Shown: positions 17,887 to 27,425, counted from the stretch's first letter. The stretch: 64,000 nucleotides of DNA from Chitinophaga pinensis (GCA_902167325.1 LR632930.1:5208001-5272000), one strand, 5' to 3'. Notes: generated by a model from the sequence alone, not told the origin. Numbers and translations are program-made.

Positions 17887-17918
17887 CCCGGGGTACATCC
17901 TGTATCCCGGGTTTAATT
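17887..17918 (+). terminator. Intercistronic hairpin after susD (attenuator-like)
   Basis: Eleven-bp stem CCCGGGGTACA/TGTATCCCGGG with one G.T pair and a 3-base loop, followed by TTTAATT. The T-run is weak, so it may only reduce readthrough or protect the upstream mRNA. Confidence 0.55.
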
Positions 17919-17925
17919 CCGGCAC

Positions 17926-18987
17926 ATGAAAAAACTCACCTGCTTCACCGCACTCCTCGCAGCTACGGTATCCGTACACGCACAGGAGCTGCAGGTTACC
18001 ACTCCCCTGCACCCCGACGGTGCCAAAGTGACCATCTACCGCGAATGGCCTACCCGCCGCCTGATAGATACTCCATTGGTACGCCAGGGTACTATACAGA
18101 TCCGGTTACCCGACAGCGGTGCTGCGGTATACACCGTATCGCTACGCAAGCCTTTCGTAAATGTCACCCTGTTCTCTTCCGCCACACCGGTATCGGTAGT
18201 GATCGGGAGAGACACTCAGACTATCGTAAAGGGCGGCCCCGTATTGGAGAAACTGAACACTTTCGAGCAAAGCATGAAGCCCGTGGAAACAGTATGGAGT
18301 AAGCTGGGTACTCAATATGGCAACACTACTGATCTGGATGCAAAGCTGGCTATCAGTGAAGAGATGAATAAGATGGCCACGGAAGTACAGGCAAAACGAT
18401 TAGCCTTTGCACTGGAAAATGCCGGCAACCTCGCCGGTGCCTGGAGCGCTTACCATTACGCCTTTGCATGGACGGGCGCATCCCTCTCCAAACTCATCCC
18501 CTCCTTCCGCCAGCAGGATTGGGCAGCCGCCACCGTTCAGAAGCTGCTTGAAGAACAGGCAGAGTCCGATAAGATCAATATGACCGGTAAAACCGCGCCC
18601 GCTTTTGCACTCCGCTCCCTGAACGGGAAAGTAGTTGACCTCAGCAGTCTCGTTGCTGACAACAAATATGTGCTGCTCGACGTATGGGCTTCCTGGTGCA
18701 CGCCCTGCCGGGCTGGTAACCGTAAACTGGCACCGCATTATGCCGCGCTGAAAAAGAAAGGTATCGAGATCGTGTCAGTATCAGTAGATGAAAAAGACGA
18801 CCTGTGGCGGAAAGCCGTAGCGGCGGATAAAATCCCCTGGCCACAGCTGGTAGCGCCGGAAGGCATGAAAAGCGATATCGTGGCGAATTACCATGTAAAA
18901 TCACTGCCGGCTACTTTCCTTATAAACAAGGAAGGCAAGATCATACAGCAGCATGTTGAAATATCAGACTTAGAAAAATTACCATGA
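17926..18987 (+). CDS. TlpA-like exported thioredoxin-fold protein
   Basis: A 353-residue protein with a signal peptide (cleavage after V-H-A). The N-terminal 200 residues look like the beta-rich plus helical domain (DUF4369-like) common in Bacteroidota TlpA relatives. The C-terminal thioredoxin domain begins near 222 (A-P-A-F-A-L-R-S-L-N-G) and has the redox motif W-A-S-W-C-T-P-C and a cis-Pro region S-L-P-A-T-F-L. It should act in the periplasm as a thiol-disulfide oxidoreductase. Its stop overlaps the start of the amidohydrolase gene (ATGA), so the two are coupled. The role of thioredoxin-like proteins in SusCD loci is not settled. Confidence 0.88.
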   Translation: MKKLTCFTALLAATVSVHAQELQVTTPLHPDGAKVTIYREWPTRRLIDTPLVRQGTIQIRLPDSGAAVYTVSLRKPFVNVTLFSSATPVSVVIGRDTQTIVKGGPVLEKLNTFEQSMKPVETVWSKLGTQYGNTTDLDAKLAISEEMNKMATEVQAKRLAFALENAGNLAGAWSAYHYAFAWTGASLSKLIPSFRQQDWAAATVQKLLEEQAESDKINMTGKTAPAFALRSLNGKVVDLSSLVADNKYVLLDVWASWCTPCRAGNRKLAPHYAALKKKGIEIVSVSVDEKDDLWRKAVAADKIPWPQLVAPEGMKSDIVANYHVKSLPATFLINKEGKIIQQHVEISDLEKLP

Positions 18988-20231
18988 TGCGGAACGCTTT
19001 ATTGTTTATTTCCATTTTCCTGCTGATGCATGTACAAACCCATGCGCAGCAGATCCTATTGCAAAACGTAACGGTTATTGATGGGGATGCAAGGATAGCC
19101 CCGCGCACGGCATCCGTATTACTGCGCGATGGCCTCATCCGTAAAATCTACACCAGTGCGTCCCGAAAACTAACCAACACCCGTATCATTGACTGTACAG
19201 GTAAATACCTTGTTCCGGGGATGATGGACGCCCATGTACATCTGGCCACGGTGCTTGACGACGACCTGCGTAAAGCACGGCTGCTGACAGACAGTATCAT
19301 CAGCAATATGGTACGCCACGGCATCACTACCGTACGGGACATGGCCGGCAATGCTCCTTACCTCGCAGCCTTAAAAAGCGATGTACGCGCAGGTAAAACT
19401 ATCGGCCCGGATATCTACTACGCGGCACAATTCGCAGGGCCGGGTTACTTTGATATGATCCGCCGTTCCGGCCGCGATGGCGACCTTGGTAACAGTGCAT
19501 GGTATAAAGCCATTATACCCGGCATGGATGTTACACGGGCAGTGAAGGAAGCCAAAGCGGCCGGGGTAACCGGCCTGAAGATCTATGCCGACCTCGATGC
19601 CCAGCTGATCAAAGACCTTACTGTTGCAGCGCGCAAAGCAGGCTTAAAAGCATGGAGCCACGCGGCGGTATTCCCCTGCAAACCGGGAGCTATTGTTGCA
19701 GCAGGCGTCAACAGCATGTCGCACGCCAATGATTTCGCTTTCCAGCAACTACCGGGAGATACCCTTGAAATAGGGAAAGCCTGGCAGGCGCTGTATAAAA
19801 AAGATTTCCGGCTGGATACGCTTGTTCAAATACCTCTGTTGCAGGAAATGGCCCGCAAAGGCATTTTCCTCGACCCTACCGTATTCCATGCGGAGAACAA
19901 CAGGATGCACAGTGCCGCCATCGTTACCCGCCTGGCACATGTTCATGGCGTGAAAGTAGTAGCAGGTACCGACTGGATCTATCACACTTCCGGCGAAGTA
20001 CCACTCCTGCAGGAAATGCTCCTCCTCCAAAGCAAATGCGGCCTGAACGCCGCAGCAGTAATTGAAGCAGCCACCCTGAACGGAGCACAGGTATGCGGCC
20101 TTACTGACCGTGGCGCCATCCGGAAAGGCATGCGGGCCGATCTGCTGCTGCTATCCGGCAACCCCTTACAGGATCTGAAGCTCCTCTTCCAACCGGAACA
20201 GGTTTTCCTGAATGGAAAGAAATTATACTAA
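18984..20231 (+). CDS. Exported amidohydrolase-family enzyme
   Basis: A 415-residue metal-dependent hydrolase with a signal peptide (cleavage after T-H-A). Amidohydrolase features in order: G-K-Y-L-V-P-G-M-M-D-A-H-V-H-L (HxH metal ligands, about residues 72-86), G-I-T-T-V-R-D, a Lys at about 197 in G-L-K-I-Y-A-D that may be the bridging residue, W-S-H-A and M-S-H-A-N-D (two more His), A-G-T-D-W (catalytic Asp) and a closing G-M-R-A-D-L-L-L-L-S-G-N-P. It is closest in pattern to imidazolonepropionase/Xaa-Pro dipeptidase-type amidohydrolases. Being exported next to SusCD, it may act on a peptide-like or cyclic-amide substrate; this is inference. Confidence 0.9.
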   Translation: MMRNALLFISIFLLMHVQTHAQQILLQNVTVIDGDARIAPRTASVLLRDGLIRKIYTSASRKLTNTRIIDCTGKYLVPGMMDAHVHLATVLDDDLRKARLLTDSIISNMVRHGITTVRDMAGNAPYLAALKSDVRAGKTIGPDIYYAAQFAGPGYFDMIRRSGRDGDLGNSAWYKAIIPGMDVTRAVKEAKAAGVTGLKIYADLDAQLIKDLTVAARKAGLKAWSHAAVFPCKPGAIVAAGVNSMSHANDFAFQQLPGDTLEIGKAWQALYKKDFRLDTLVQIPLLQEMARKGIFLDPTVFHAENNRMHSAAIVTRLAHVHGVKVVAGTDWIYHTSGEVPLLQEMLLLQSKCGLNAAAVIEAATLNGAQVCGLTDRGAIRKGMRADLLLLSGNPLQDLKLLFQPEQVFLNGKKLY

Positions 20232-20256
20232 CAGGAAATATCCTGTCATTAAAAAG

Positions 20257-20285
20257 GCCGGGCAGTCAAATTGCCCGGCTTTTTT
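20257..20285 (+). terminator. Terminator ending SusCD locus 1
   Basis: Eight-bp stem GCCGGGCA/TGCCCGGC, 7-base loop, then TTTTTT. Confidence 0.85.
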
Positions 20286-20398
20286 AGGCCAAATACTCAA
20301 CGGCAGGCTCATTTATGTTAATTTACTATCAAAATAGCCCAAAAGTGCCTACTTTAAGGCATTTCACAATCAATTCAATATCAATCAATTAAACTACC
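20286..20398. other. A/T-rich spacer before the 11-bp array
   Basis: No gene seen. The stretch repeats short CAAT/TCAAT words but without a clean period, then runs into the 11-bp array at 20399. Confidence 0.5.
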
Positions 20399-20486
20399 AT
20401 CCTTCAGTGATCCTTCAGTCAACCTTCAGTGAAAAGGGGTGCTCCCTGGGGGATGACTGAAGGATCACTGAAGGATCACTGAAGGC
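20399..20486. repeat. 11-bp period array with inverted symmetry
   Basis: Eight consecutive 11-mers: ATCCTTCAGTG, ATCCTTCAGTC, AACCTTCAGTG, AAAAGGGGTGC, TCCCTGGGGGA, TGACTGAAGGA, TCACTGAAGGA, TCACTGAAGGC. The left arm 20399-20421 is the exact reverse complement of 20454-20476 (23 bp), so the array is both helically phased and a large potential cruciform or RNA hairpin. It lies between the convergent 3' ends of the two SusCD loci. It shares only its period with the arrays at 32201 and 58226. Confidence 0.85.
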
Positions 20487-20543
20487 TGATAATAGCGAAT
20501 TCGATACGATATTAACCACAAGGTTGATTATACCAATTAATAA

Positions 20544-20587
20544 GGGCCGCCTCCCTGCTTTTGCAAACAGCGGAGGCGGCCCTTTTT
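20544..20587. terminator. Terminator between convergent SusCD loci
   Basis: Eleven-bp stem GGGCCGCCTCC/GGAGGCGGCCC with a 17-base loop and TTTTT on the plus side; the minus side reads TTATTAATT. It can end the locus 2 transcript and block readthrough from locus 1. Confidence 0.65.
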
Positions 20588-20610
20588 AATGTAAATATCT
20601 CCTGTAGTAA

Positions 20611-22605
20611 CTATTTCCCTTCGGGGATAAACAGCACGGCATCCGCCAGTACTACTCCGTCCGCCCCTTCGGTCGTAATCTCTACATATCCTTTTTTGCC
20701 TTTGGCCAGTTTCACCGTACCCAGGTCTACCCACTCACCGGAAGTCTGTCCTTCCACCTTCACGGCAGCAGCTGCAAAATCCACCGGCTTCACTGCTTTC
20801 CCGTCGGTCGACACTTTGATGCTGGTATGCGCCGTCATATCCCCCTGTTTAGGTACATAGGAATAGATCCGGTAGGTACCGCTGGTTACCACCTGCGGGG
20901 TAAAACGGATAGTACCCGCGGCTCCTTTTTCAGATACATAAGCCGAGGGTCCATAGGCGCCGCGGTTGATCTTTTTCCAGTTGCCCGTTACCGTTACCTG
21001 CTCCTTATCATCGTTATCCACCAGGATCTCTGCTGTTGAATTAACAGCCAGCGGCCGCTGGCGCAGGGTTGCCTTCAGTTTGGCGATATCCACTTCCTGC
21101 ACGGTTTGCTTAGCGTCGATGGCAATAGATGCTGCCGTGGCGGCAGATTGTGCCAGTACCATAAACACAGGTTCCATACGGATGGAGCCATACGCGATGT
21201 GGGTGGCAGACAGGCAGATGGGCACCAGAACGTTACCGCAATCCTCTTTCTTCGGAATAATGGAGCGGTAAGCGATAGGGTAAGGCCCGAAACCACCCAC
21301 CTGCACATCACCTTCATTCTTCACCATACCGTTTACGATCACACGGTCGGTATTGTGAGAGTCCATGGTGTAAGCAGCCATGCCCACGCCGTCATCCACG
21401 GTATTTTTACCTTCACAGTTGGCCTGTGTCATGACATATGCACCCACCATCCTGCGGGCTTCACGAACATACATTTGCGGCGACCAGTTACCGAATTGCG
21501 TGTATTCATCTTTCGGATACCCCCATTGCAGCATTTGCTTGCGGAGATGTTCAGGCATGCGGGGATCGTGGCCTATGAAATACAGCAGGCCTTTGTTATA
21601 CAGTTCATGCTCTTTGATGATCTTAGCCCGGGTGGCATAATCTGCCTCGGGATAGTTCCAGTTCATACCGATCATATCGGTGGAAAAGGCATTGTTGTTG
21701 TTGATGTCCGTTTTGTTGTTGGGCATCCGGTCGAACTTGAGGAAACCATTGAGATCGCCCGGTGTGTGATGTTTTACCAGGCGCAGCAACAGTTCGTACC
21801 GCGTGGAGTCATATCCTTCCGGGCGTGTGATGGGTATCCGGTTTTCAGGTTTGTTGGAGAGGCAGATGCGGAAGTTGTACGCCTGCACTTTCTTATCGCC
21901 TGCGCCCTGCTCTGCCAGCGGTTTGGTATTAATCCCCCAGAGCACACCGCTGTTGGGATCGCCGGGTACTTTATAGGGATCGATATTATCGGGGAACTGG
22001 TGCTTATCGCGCAGCTGCACTCCGTTATAGGTTTCCCCATACTGCGCATTCGCTTCGCGGCCTACGGTATAGGATATACCCGCCAGCGCCATCAGGTCGC
22101 CTTCATAGGAGCAGTCGATATACATTTTCGCACGGACGGTGGATACCTTAGGCGTGCCCCCAACGGAAGACTCCAGCTGTATTTCCGTTACCTTCCCGCC
22201 TGCTTTACCTGCACGGGTGATGCGGTGATCATACACAATTTCCAGCCCGGCTTCCTGCACATACTGCCGATACACTTCTTCGGCCACCTTAGGCTCAAAT
22301 ATCCACGTTTCAAATTTTCCGTAGTGTTTACCCACCCGGCGGTAAAAGTCCCGGGAAATGCCCGAAATAGCGTATTTATTGCCTATATCGGTGTAGCCCA
22401 GTCCACCGGAGGTTAAGCCCCCCAGGCGTTTACCGGGTTCAATAACCAGTACGGACTTATTCAGTTTCTTGGCCGTATAGGCAGCAATCACCCCGGCGGA
22501 GGAACCGCCGTAAACACAGATATCTACTTCCCTTACCTGCTGAGCCATCAGGCTGCCGGGCAATGCCAGCAGACTGAATAGTAATGTCTTTCTTAATGTT
22601 TGCAT
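20611..22605 (-). CDS. Exported FAD-dependent oxidoreductase with C-terminal golvesin/xanthan-lyase-like domain
   Basis: A 664-residue protein with signal peptide (cleavage after S-L-M-A). An FAD-binding Rossmann fold opens the mature protein: C-V-Y-G-G-S-S-A-G-V-I-A-A, then an acidic end in L-V-I-E-P and G-G-L-T-S-G-G. This matches the FAD_oxidored family found in Bacteroidota glycan loci. The last 130 residues or so form a separate beta-sandwich (T-V-T-G-N-W to V-L-A-D-A-V-L-F) like the golvesin C-terminal/xanthan-lyase accessory domain, probably carbohydrate-binding. I start at the ATG at 22605; an in-frame TTG at 22614 adds only three residues. Co-transcribed with the SusD gene 14 bp upstream. 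Its substrate is unknown; sugar oxidation is inference. Confidence 0.87.
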   Translation of the reverse strand: MQTLRKTLLFSLLALPGSLMAQQVREVDICVYGGSSAGVIAAYTAKKLNKSVLVIEPGKRLGGLTSGGLGYTDIGNKYAISGISRDFYRRVGKHYGKFETWIFEPKVAEEVYRQYVQEAGLEIVYDHRITRAGKAGGKVTEIQLESSVGGTPKVSTVRAKMYIDCSYEGDLMALAGISYTVGREANAQYGETYNGVQLRDKHQFPDNIDPYKVPGDPNSGVLWGINTKPLAEQGAGDKKVQAYNFRICLSNKPENRIPITRPEGYDSTRYELLLRLVKHHTPGDLNGFLKFDRMPNNKTDINNNNAFSTDMIGMNWNYPEADYATRAKIIKEHELYNKGLLYFIGHDPRMPEHLRKQMLQWGYPKDEYTQFGNWSPQMYVREARRMVGAYVMTQANCEGKNTVDDGVGMAAYTMDSHNTDRVIVNGMVKNEGDVQVGGFGPYPIAYRSIIPKKEDCGNVLVPICLSATHIAYGSIRMEPVFMVLAQSAATAASIAIDAKQTVQEVDIAKLKATLRQRPLAVNSTAEILVDNDDKEQVTVTGNWKKINRGAYGPSAYVSEKGAAGTIRFTPQVVTSGTYRIYSYVPKQGDMTAHTSIKVSTDGKAVKPVDFAAAAVKVEGQTSGEWVDLGTVKLAKGKKGYVEITTEGADGVVLADAVLFIPEGK

Positions 22606-22619
22606 CTTTTTCAATTGGA

Positions 22620-24071
22620 TTAGTAACCGGGATTCTGATCCTTTACGGGATCTATGGCTTTGTTATAATTGGTTTCAATAACGGGGATGGGCCAGAGCAG
22701 GTGGCGCTGTGTCATGGTTTTGCCTTTGCCCGCCTGCACGATCTCTTCCGCAATGCCAAGGCGCTTCAGATCCAGCCAGCGTTTGGACTCTCCGCAATTT
22801 TCATACCCGCGCTCATGTACTACCAGGTCAATGAAGGCCTGCTTACCGCTGTAGTCAGCCAGTTTAAAATCCACAGCGGCATCAGCCGTCAGCGGGTTCT
22901 TGCCATAAGCACGGCGGCGTACCATGTTGAGCTTTTCCATGGCATCTGCATTGGGTGCAGCACCCGCCTGGGCTACGCATTCGGCGTAAAACAGGAGAAT
23001 GTCGGCATAGCGGTACATGGGATAATCGTTGCCCCCTGCCGTTACCGCCTGTTTATCCACGAACTTCTTCAGGAGAATGGTAGTATTTCCAAGGCCGAAC
23101 GTTTGCGGGTACCAGTTAAAAGTATAACGCAGATCGTTTTTATCCCAGTTTTTCACGAAAGGATTTGCTTCTGAATCGCTGTAAAAGGTATAAAACCCGC
23201 CGGGAGGATAGTATCCCGAATTCGGATAATGGCAATACTGAGGGTAGGAAAACCCCTGTCCGCTGGGTACCCTCGCGTATTTCAGATAAAATATCTCTTC
23301 CGTGGAGGAGGATATATCTGCCCCGAAAAGCTTCTCGAAATCATCCGCTACGGTTACATTCACGAGACTGAACTTGTTGGAAGTGATGATTTCGCCTGCC
23401 AGATCACGGGCTTTATCGTACTGGTGCAGGTTCATGAACACATCGGCCAGCACTGCTTTGGCAGACCATCTGGAGGGAGTGCCTCCCTGCCGCGGTTTAT
23501 CGGGCAGGCGTGTTTCCGCCCATTGCAGATCAGCCACGATGAAATCATACACCTGCTCCCGGGTATTACGTGCCAGTTCCCTTGCATCCATGTTCTTCTC
23601 ATCACGGATGGGTACACCATCCCAGTTACGGACGAGGTAGAAGTAATTCAATGCCCGCAGACAGCGTGCTTCTGCAAGATATGTGTCCAGCTGGGCAGGC
23701 GCAATACCGGTGGCAAGGGGCGCCCGCTCGATCACGATATTGGCGTTGCGGATAGATTCATAGAAAGCAGCCCACATATCTCCCACACGCGTTACGTTCG
23801 TTTGATCCAGCCCCGTATAATCATTCAGCGGGGCATGGCTGCCGCGGCCGATGAGGTATTCGGTATATATCTCATGCTGGCACTCGTATAGCGCACCGAG
23901 GGTACTGCCCCGGCGGATGGGTACATAGATAGCGTTAAGTCCGGCTTCAATTTCCGCCGGTGTTTTATAGAAAACTTCCGCGGCAATAGACTGCGGCTTC
24001 TCTTCCAGCACATCGGAGCAGGAAGCCATCAGCAGCGCAGTTAATATGAGTAAGGTTAGTTGTTTCATCAT
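22620..24071 (-). CDS. SusD/RagB-family surface lipoprotein (locus 2)
   Basis: A 483-residue lipoprotein: two tandem Met at the start, lipobox M-A-S-C near residue 17, then S-D-V-L-E-E-K-P-Q-S. SusD features include the helix L-R-A-L-N-Y-F-Y-L-V-R-N-W-D-G-V-P and the C-terminal H-E-R-G-Y-E-N-C-G-E-S-K-R-W-L-D-L-K-R-L-G. It pairs with the SusC gene 24 bp upstream on the same strand. Surface-exposed glycan capture is the family role. Confidence 0.95.
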   Translation of the reverse strand: MMKQLTLLILTALLMASCSDVLEEKPQSIAAEVFYKTPAEIEAGLNAIYVPIRRGSTLGALYECQHEIYTEYLIGRGSHAPLNDYTGLDQTNVTRVGDMWAAFYESIRNANIVIERAPLATGIAPAQLDTYLAEARCLRALNYFYLVRNWDGVPIRDEKNMDARELARNTREQVYDFIVADLQWAETRLPDKPRQGGTPSRWSAKAVLADVFMNLHQYDKARDLAGEIITSNKFSLVNVTVADDFEKLFGADISSSTEEIFYLKYARVPSGQGFSYPQYCHYPNSGYYPPGGFYTFYSDSEANPFVKNWDKNDLRYTFNWYPQTFGLGNTTILLKKFVDKQAVTAGGNDYPMYRYADILLFYAECVAQAGAAPNADAMEKLNMVRRRAYGKNPLTADAAVDFKLADYSGKQAFIDLVVHERGYENCGESKRWLDLKRLGIAEEIVQAGKGKTMTQRHLLWPIPVIETNYNKAIDPVKDQNPGY

Positions 24072-24095
24072 GTTGAATTAGGTGGTGAAAAAGAA

Positions 24096-27000
24096 TCAGA
24101 ACCCGCAGCGTACGCCCACTGTTACCGATTTACTCATCGGGTAAATGGAATAGTCGATACCCTGGTTGATGGAGTTGGTGCCGCCATAAGCGTTCACTTC
24201 CGGATCGTACCAGGAGTATTTGGTGAAGGTGATGAGGTTCTGCCCGCTTACATATACCTGTGCAGACCTGAACCATTTCGCCACATTGGAAACCGGCAGG
24301 TTATACGCCAGCTGGATGTTACGGATGCGGAGGTAAGATCCGTCTTCCACAAAGCGCGACGACATATTAGCCGTGAGCGTTCTGGTGATGCGGGGGTATT
24401 TGGCATTTGGATTCTCCGGCGTCCAGTGGCTTTCAAACACTTCACGGGGGAGGTTGAGTCCCATGCCTAAATCCAGTGCCGCCACGCGGTTCAGGTTAAA
24501 GATATCGTTGCCCTGTGAGCCCTGAAGGAACACTGTGAGTTCAATACCCTTGTAGCTGGTAACGGAATTGATGCCGTAGATGAAATCAGGGTTAGGATCA
24601 CCGATGAATGTTTTATCCGCCGCATTGATCTTCCCGTCTTTATTGATATCCTCGTAGTTGAGGTTACCGTTGGCGGTATACCCGATTTCTTTATACCCAT
24701 AGAAAACGCCCAGCGGTTTGCCTTCGCGCAGGATATTCACGAAATCCTGTACAGAACCGGTGTAGAAAGCATCCCCATTGATATCCTGACCATTATACAG
24801 TTTCAATACCTTGTTACGGTTGAAGCCGAGGTTGGCGCTTACATTCCAGGATACTTCCCGCGCCTGGAAGATAGATCCGTCCACCCCAATCTCGAATCCT
24901 TTATTCTCGATCTCGCCTACGTTCTGCACCGTGGTGGCATAGCCCATGGAAACAGGCAGCTTCACCCTGTTCAGGAGGTCGCGGGTCTTTTTATGATACA
25001 CATCAAAGGTTACGTGCAGCCTGTTTTTCAGGAAACCTGCATCGATGCCAAGATCTACCTGGCGTGTTACTTCCCAGCGCAGATCGCCGGGGAGTGTGGT
25101 ACCGGGAGCGAAGCCAATGGCCAGCTGATCCCCGAAAATAGTGTTGAGAGAACCCAGCTGCCGGAGGGTGGCATAAGGGGAAATAGATGGATTACCCGAC
25201 AAGCCCCAGCTGGCCCTTACCTTCAGGTCGGATACCGCTTCGGAATGCTTCAGGAACGACTCGTTGGAAGCCTTCCAGGCCAATGCCACGGAAGGGAAAT
25301 TCTCCCATTGCTGGCCTGTGGAATAACGGGAAGAACCATCGCGGCGGATGCTGGCAGTAAGCAGGTATTTGTCCTGATACGTATAATTGATACGCCCGAG
25401 GTACGACAGCAATGCCCATTTGGAATACCCCGAAGTAGGGATACCCGGTGTAATGGCACCCTGAATATTACCGGTATACACTACATCGCTGAGGAAGCCT
25501 GTTCCGGAACCGTTCATGCTCGTGGTTACTTTATCCTGGTAGGTAAAGCCCGCCATCGCCGTCAGCGAATGATCACCAAAGGTATTGGTATAAGTAGCCA
25601 CGTTCTCGTTCAGCAAACTGGTATACTGCGAAGTCTGTACCTCTGCAAAGCCAATGGAGTTGGTAGTAGGCTCGATGTTGCTGTAAACATCCACCCGGTC
25701 GTTCAGATTGTCGATCCCCCCGGAGATGCGGATAGATAAGCCTTTAAAGGGTTTAATCGTGAGTGCGGCATTCGCCAGTACCCGGTCGCCCTTAATCACA
25801 TTCGACTGTTCGTTGATGAAGATAAGCGGGTTAACGATAACGTTGGAGATGAAGGGATAAGCTGTATTCAACCTGCGGTACGTGCCATTGGGTAAATAAG
25901 GTGTGAGGGAAGGCGGAGCCATCAGCATACCTGATATCAGATCGTTCCCGCGGTTGCCCAGTCCGGAGTTCTGCCGGGAACTGTTAAGGCGCGTAAGGAT
26001 CGTATTCATCGATACGCTGAACACCTTACTGATATCATGCTCTATGTTTCCGCGGATGTTATAGCGTTTATAATCGCTTGCCTTCACGATACCGTCCTGC
26101 AGGAAGGCAGAGCCGGACAGGGAGAAGCGTGTTTTCTCCGTGCCGCCGTTAACCGTAGCGCTGATGTTGTAAATGGGTGCGGTGCGCAGCACCAGGTCCT
26201 GCCAGTCGGTACCGGGGTCTTTACTTAAACTGTCTATCTGCGACTGCGTGAAGTATTCCGCCACACCATCATTACGTGCCTGTTCGTTATACAGCAAAGC
26301 ATATTCGCGGGCATTCATCAGATCCATTTTGCGGGAAACGAACTGCATGGTATACCCGGCATCCACGTCTACCGTGGTACGGCCGCCTTTGTTGCCGGAG
26401 CGGGTGGTGATCATCACCACGCCATTGGCACCACGGGAGCCATAGATGGCGGTGGAAGATGCATCTTTGAGGATCTCCATCGATTCGATATCGGCATTCT
26501 GCAGGAAGGTGGGGTTACCATCGTAAGGGAAACCGTCGATCACATACAACGGTTCATTGCCGCCTAGGATGGAGTTGGTACCACGGATACGCACGCTAAC
26601 GCCGCCACCGGGAGATCCGCCGTTCTGGATTACCCTTACCCCTGCCGCACGGCCGCTGAGTGCCTGCATTACGTTGGTAGAAGGGAAAGCATTTATTTCT
26701 TTAGACTTCACCTGACTGAGCGAACCGGTAAGGTCGCTTTTACGCACGGTGCCGTAACCCACTACCACAAACTCATCCGCACTGGCGGCCTGCGCCTCCA
26801 GCGTAAACTGGAGCGGCTGGTTCACCAGCACAGTTTTCTCTGCACTTTTGTACCCGATATAGGTAACTTCTATGATCGTTCCGCGGGGCACCCGCAGTTT
26901 AAAATACCCTTCCGCATCCGTTACGGTACCCTGTGAGCCGCTGCCTTTTACCGACACCGTGGCGCCAGGGAGCGCCTGCCCGTCTATATCCAGTACACGG

Positions 27001-27425
27001 CCGGTAACATTGATCATGGTATCCTGCACCAGTACTTTCACGGGAGATAAAGGCGAGAAAACTGCCTTTTTCTCTTTGATGACGATATTCTTCCCGATGA
27101 TGGAATAGGAAAGCGGCTGGCCTTTCAGCACCAGTTCCACCGCTTCTTCCAATGGGATATTGCTCACTTTCAGGTTCACCCGCGGAGCTTTGTCGATCAG
27201 TAGATGGTCATAGAAAAAAACGTATCCTGTCTGCTTTTCGATGGAGCGGAACAATCTTTCGACAGATGCATTGCGCTCGGAAAGCGATACCTGCTGCGCC
27301 AGGCTTTTGGCACTTACCTGGAGGCAGGCGGCCAGTAGCAGAATAGCGGAAAACTTCATACACAACAGCGTTTTGTAAATCAATCGCCGCGTAAAATACC
27401 GCGTACAAATAGCACTAATTTGCAT
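24096..27425 (-). CDS. SusC/RagA-family TonB-dependent transporter (locus 2)
   Basis: A 1109-residue transporter. The N-terminus has a basic leader and then the hydrophobic M-K-F-S-A-I-L-L-L-A-A segment, a common pattern in Chitinophagaceae SusC proteins, so cleavage is likely near residue 43 (S-L-A-Q). It then shows an STN domain (about 48-115), a carboxypeptidase-regulatory-like domain (about 138-215), a plug with V-V-G-Y-G-T-V-R-K-S-D-L-T-G, P-L-Y-V-I-D-G-F-P-Y and I-Y-G-S-R-G-A-N-G-V-V, and the barrel. An internal Met at about residue 23 could be an alternative start. The STN domain matches the sigma/FecR pair encoded upstream. Confidence 0.95.
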   Translation of the reverse strand: MQISAICTRYFTRRLIYKTLLCMKFSAILLLAACLQVSAKSLAQQVSLSERNASVERLFRSIEKQTGYVFFYDHLLIDKAPRVNLKVSNIPLEEAVELVLKGQPLSYSIIGKNIVIKEKKAVFSPLSPVKVLVQDTMINVTGRVLDIDGQALPGATVSVKGSGSQGTVTDAEGYFKLRVPRGTIIEVTYIGYKSAEKTVLVNQPLQFTLEAQAASADEFVVVGYGTVRKSDLTGSLSQVKSKEINAFPSTNVMQALSGRAAGVRVIQNGGSPGGGVSVRIRGTNSILGGNEPLYVIDGFPYDGNPTFLQNADIESMEILKDASSTAIYGSRGANGVVMITTRSGNKGGRTTVDVDAGYTMQFVSRKMDLMNAREYALLYNEQARNDGVAEYFTQSQIDSLSKDPGTDWQDLVLRTAPIYNISATVNGGTEKTRFSLSGSAFLQDGIVKASDYKRYNIRGNIEHDISKVFSVSMNTILTRLNSSRQNSGLGNRGNDLISGMLMAPPSLTPYLPNGTYRRLNTAYPFISNVIVNPLIFINEQSNVIKGDRVLANAALTIKPFKGLSIRISGGIDNLNDRVDVYSNIEPTTNSIGFAEVQTSQYTSLLNENVATYTNTFGDHSLTAMAGFTYQDKVTTSMNGSGTGFLSDVVYTGNIQGAITPGIPTSGYSKWALLSYLGRINYTYQDKYLLTASIRRDGSSRYSTGQQWENFPSVALAWKASNESFLKHSEAVSDLKVRASWGLSGNPSISPYATLRQLGSLNTIFGDQLAIGFAPGTTLPGDLRWEVTRQVDLGIDAGFLKNRLHVTFDVYHKKTRDLLNRVKLPVSMGYATTVQNVGEIENKGFEIGVDGSIFQAREVSWNVSANLGFNRNKVLKLYNGQDINGDAFYTGSVQDFVNILREGKPLGVFYGYKEIGYTANGNLNYEDINKDGKINAADKTFIGDPNPDFIYGINSVTSYKGIELTVFLQGSQGNDIFNLNRVAALDLGMGLNLPREVFESHWTPENPNAKYPRITRTLTANMSSRFVEDGSYLRIRNIQLAYNLPVSNVAKWFRSAQVYVSGQNLITFTKYSWYDPEVNAYGGTNSINQGIDYSIYPMSKSVTVGVRCGF

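Noticed and set aside
21106..22416. 436-codon plus-strand frame opposite the FAD oxidoreductase gene
   Set aside because: Antisense shadow; His- and Ile-rich with no start context. The minus-strand frame has a flavin-binding motif and signal peptide.
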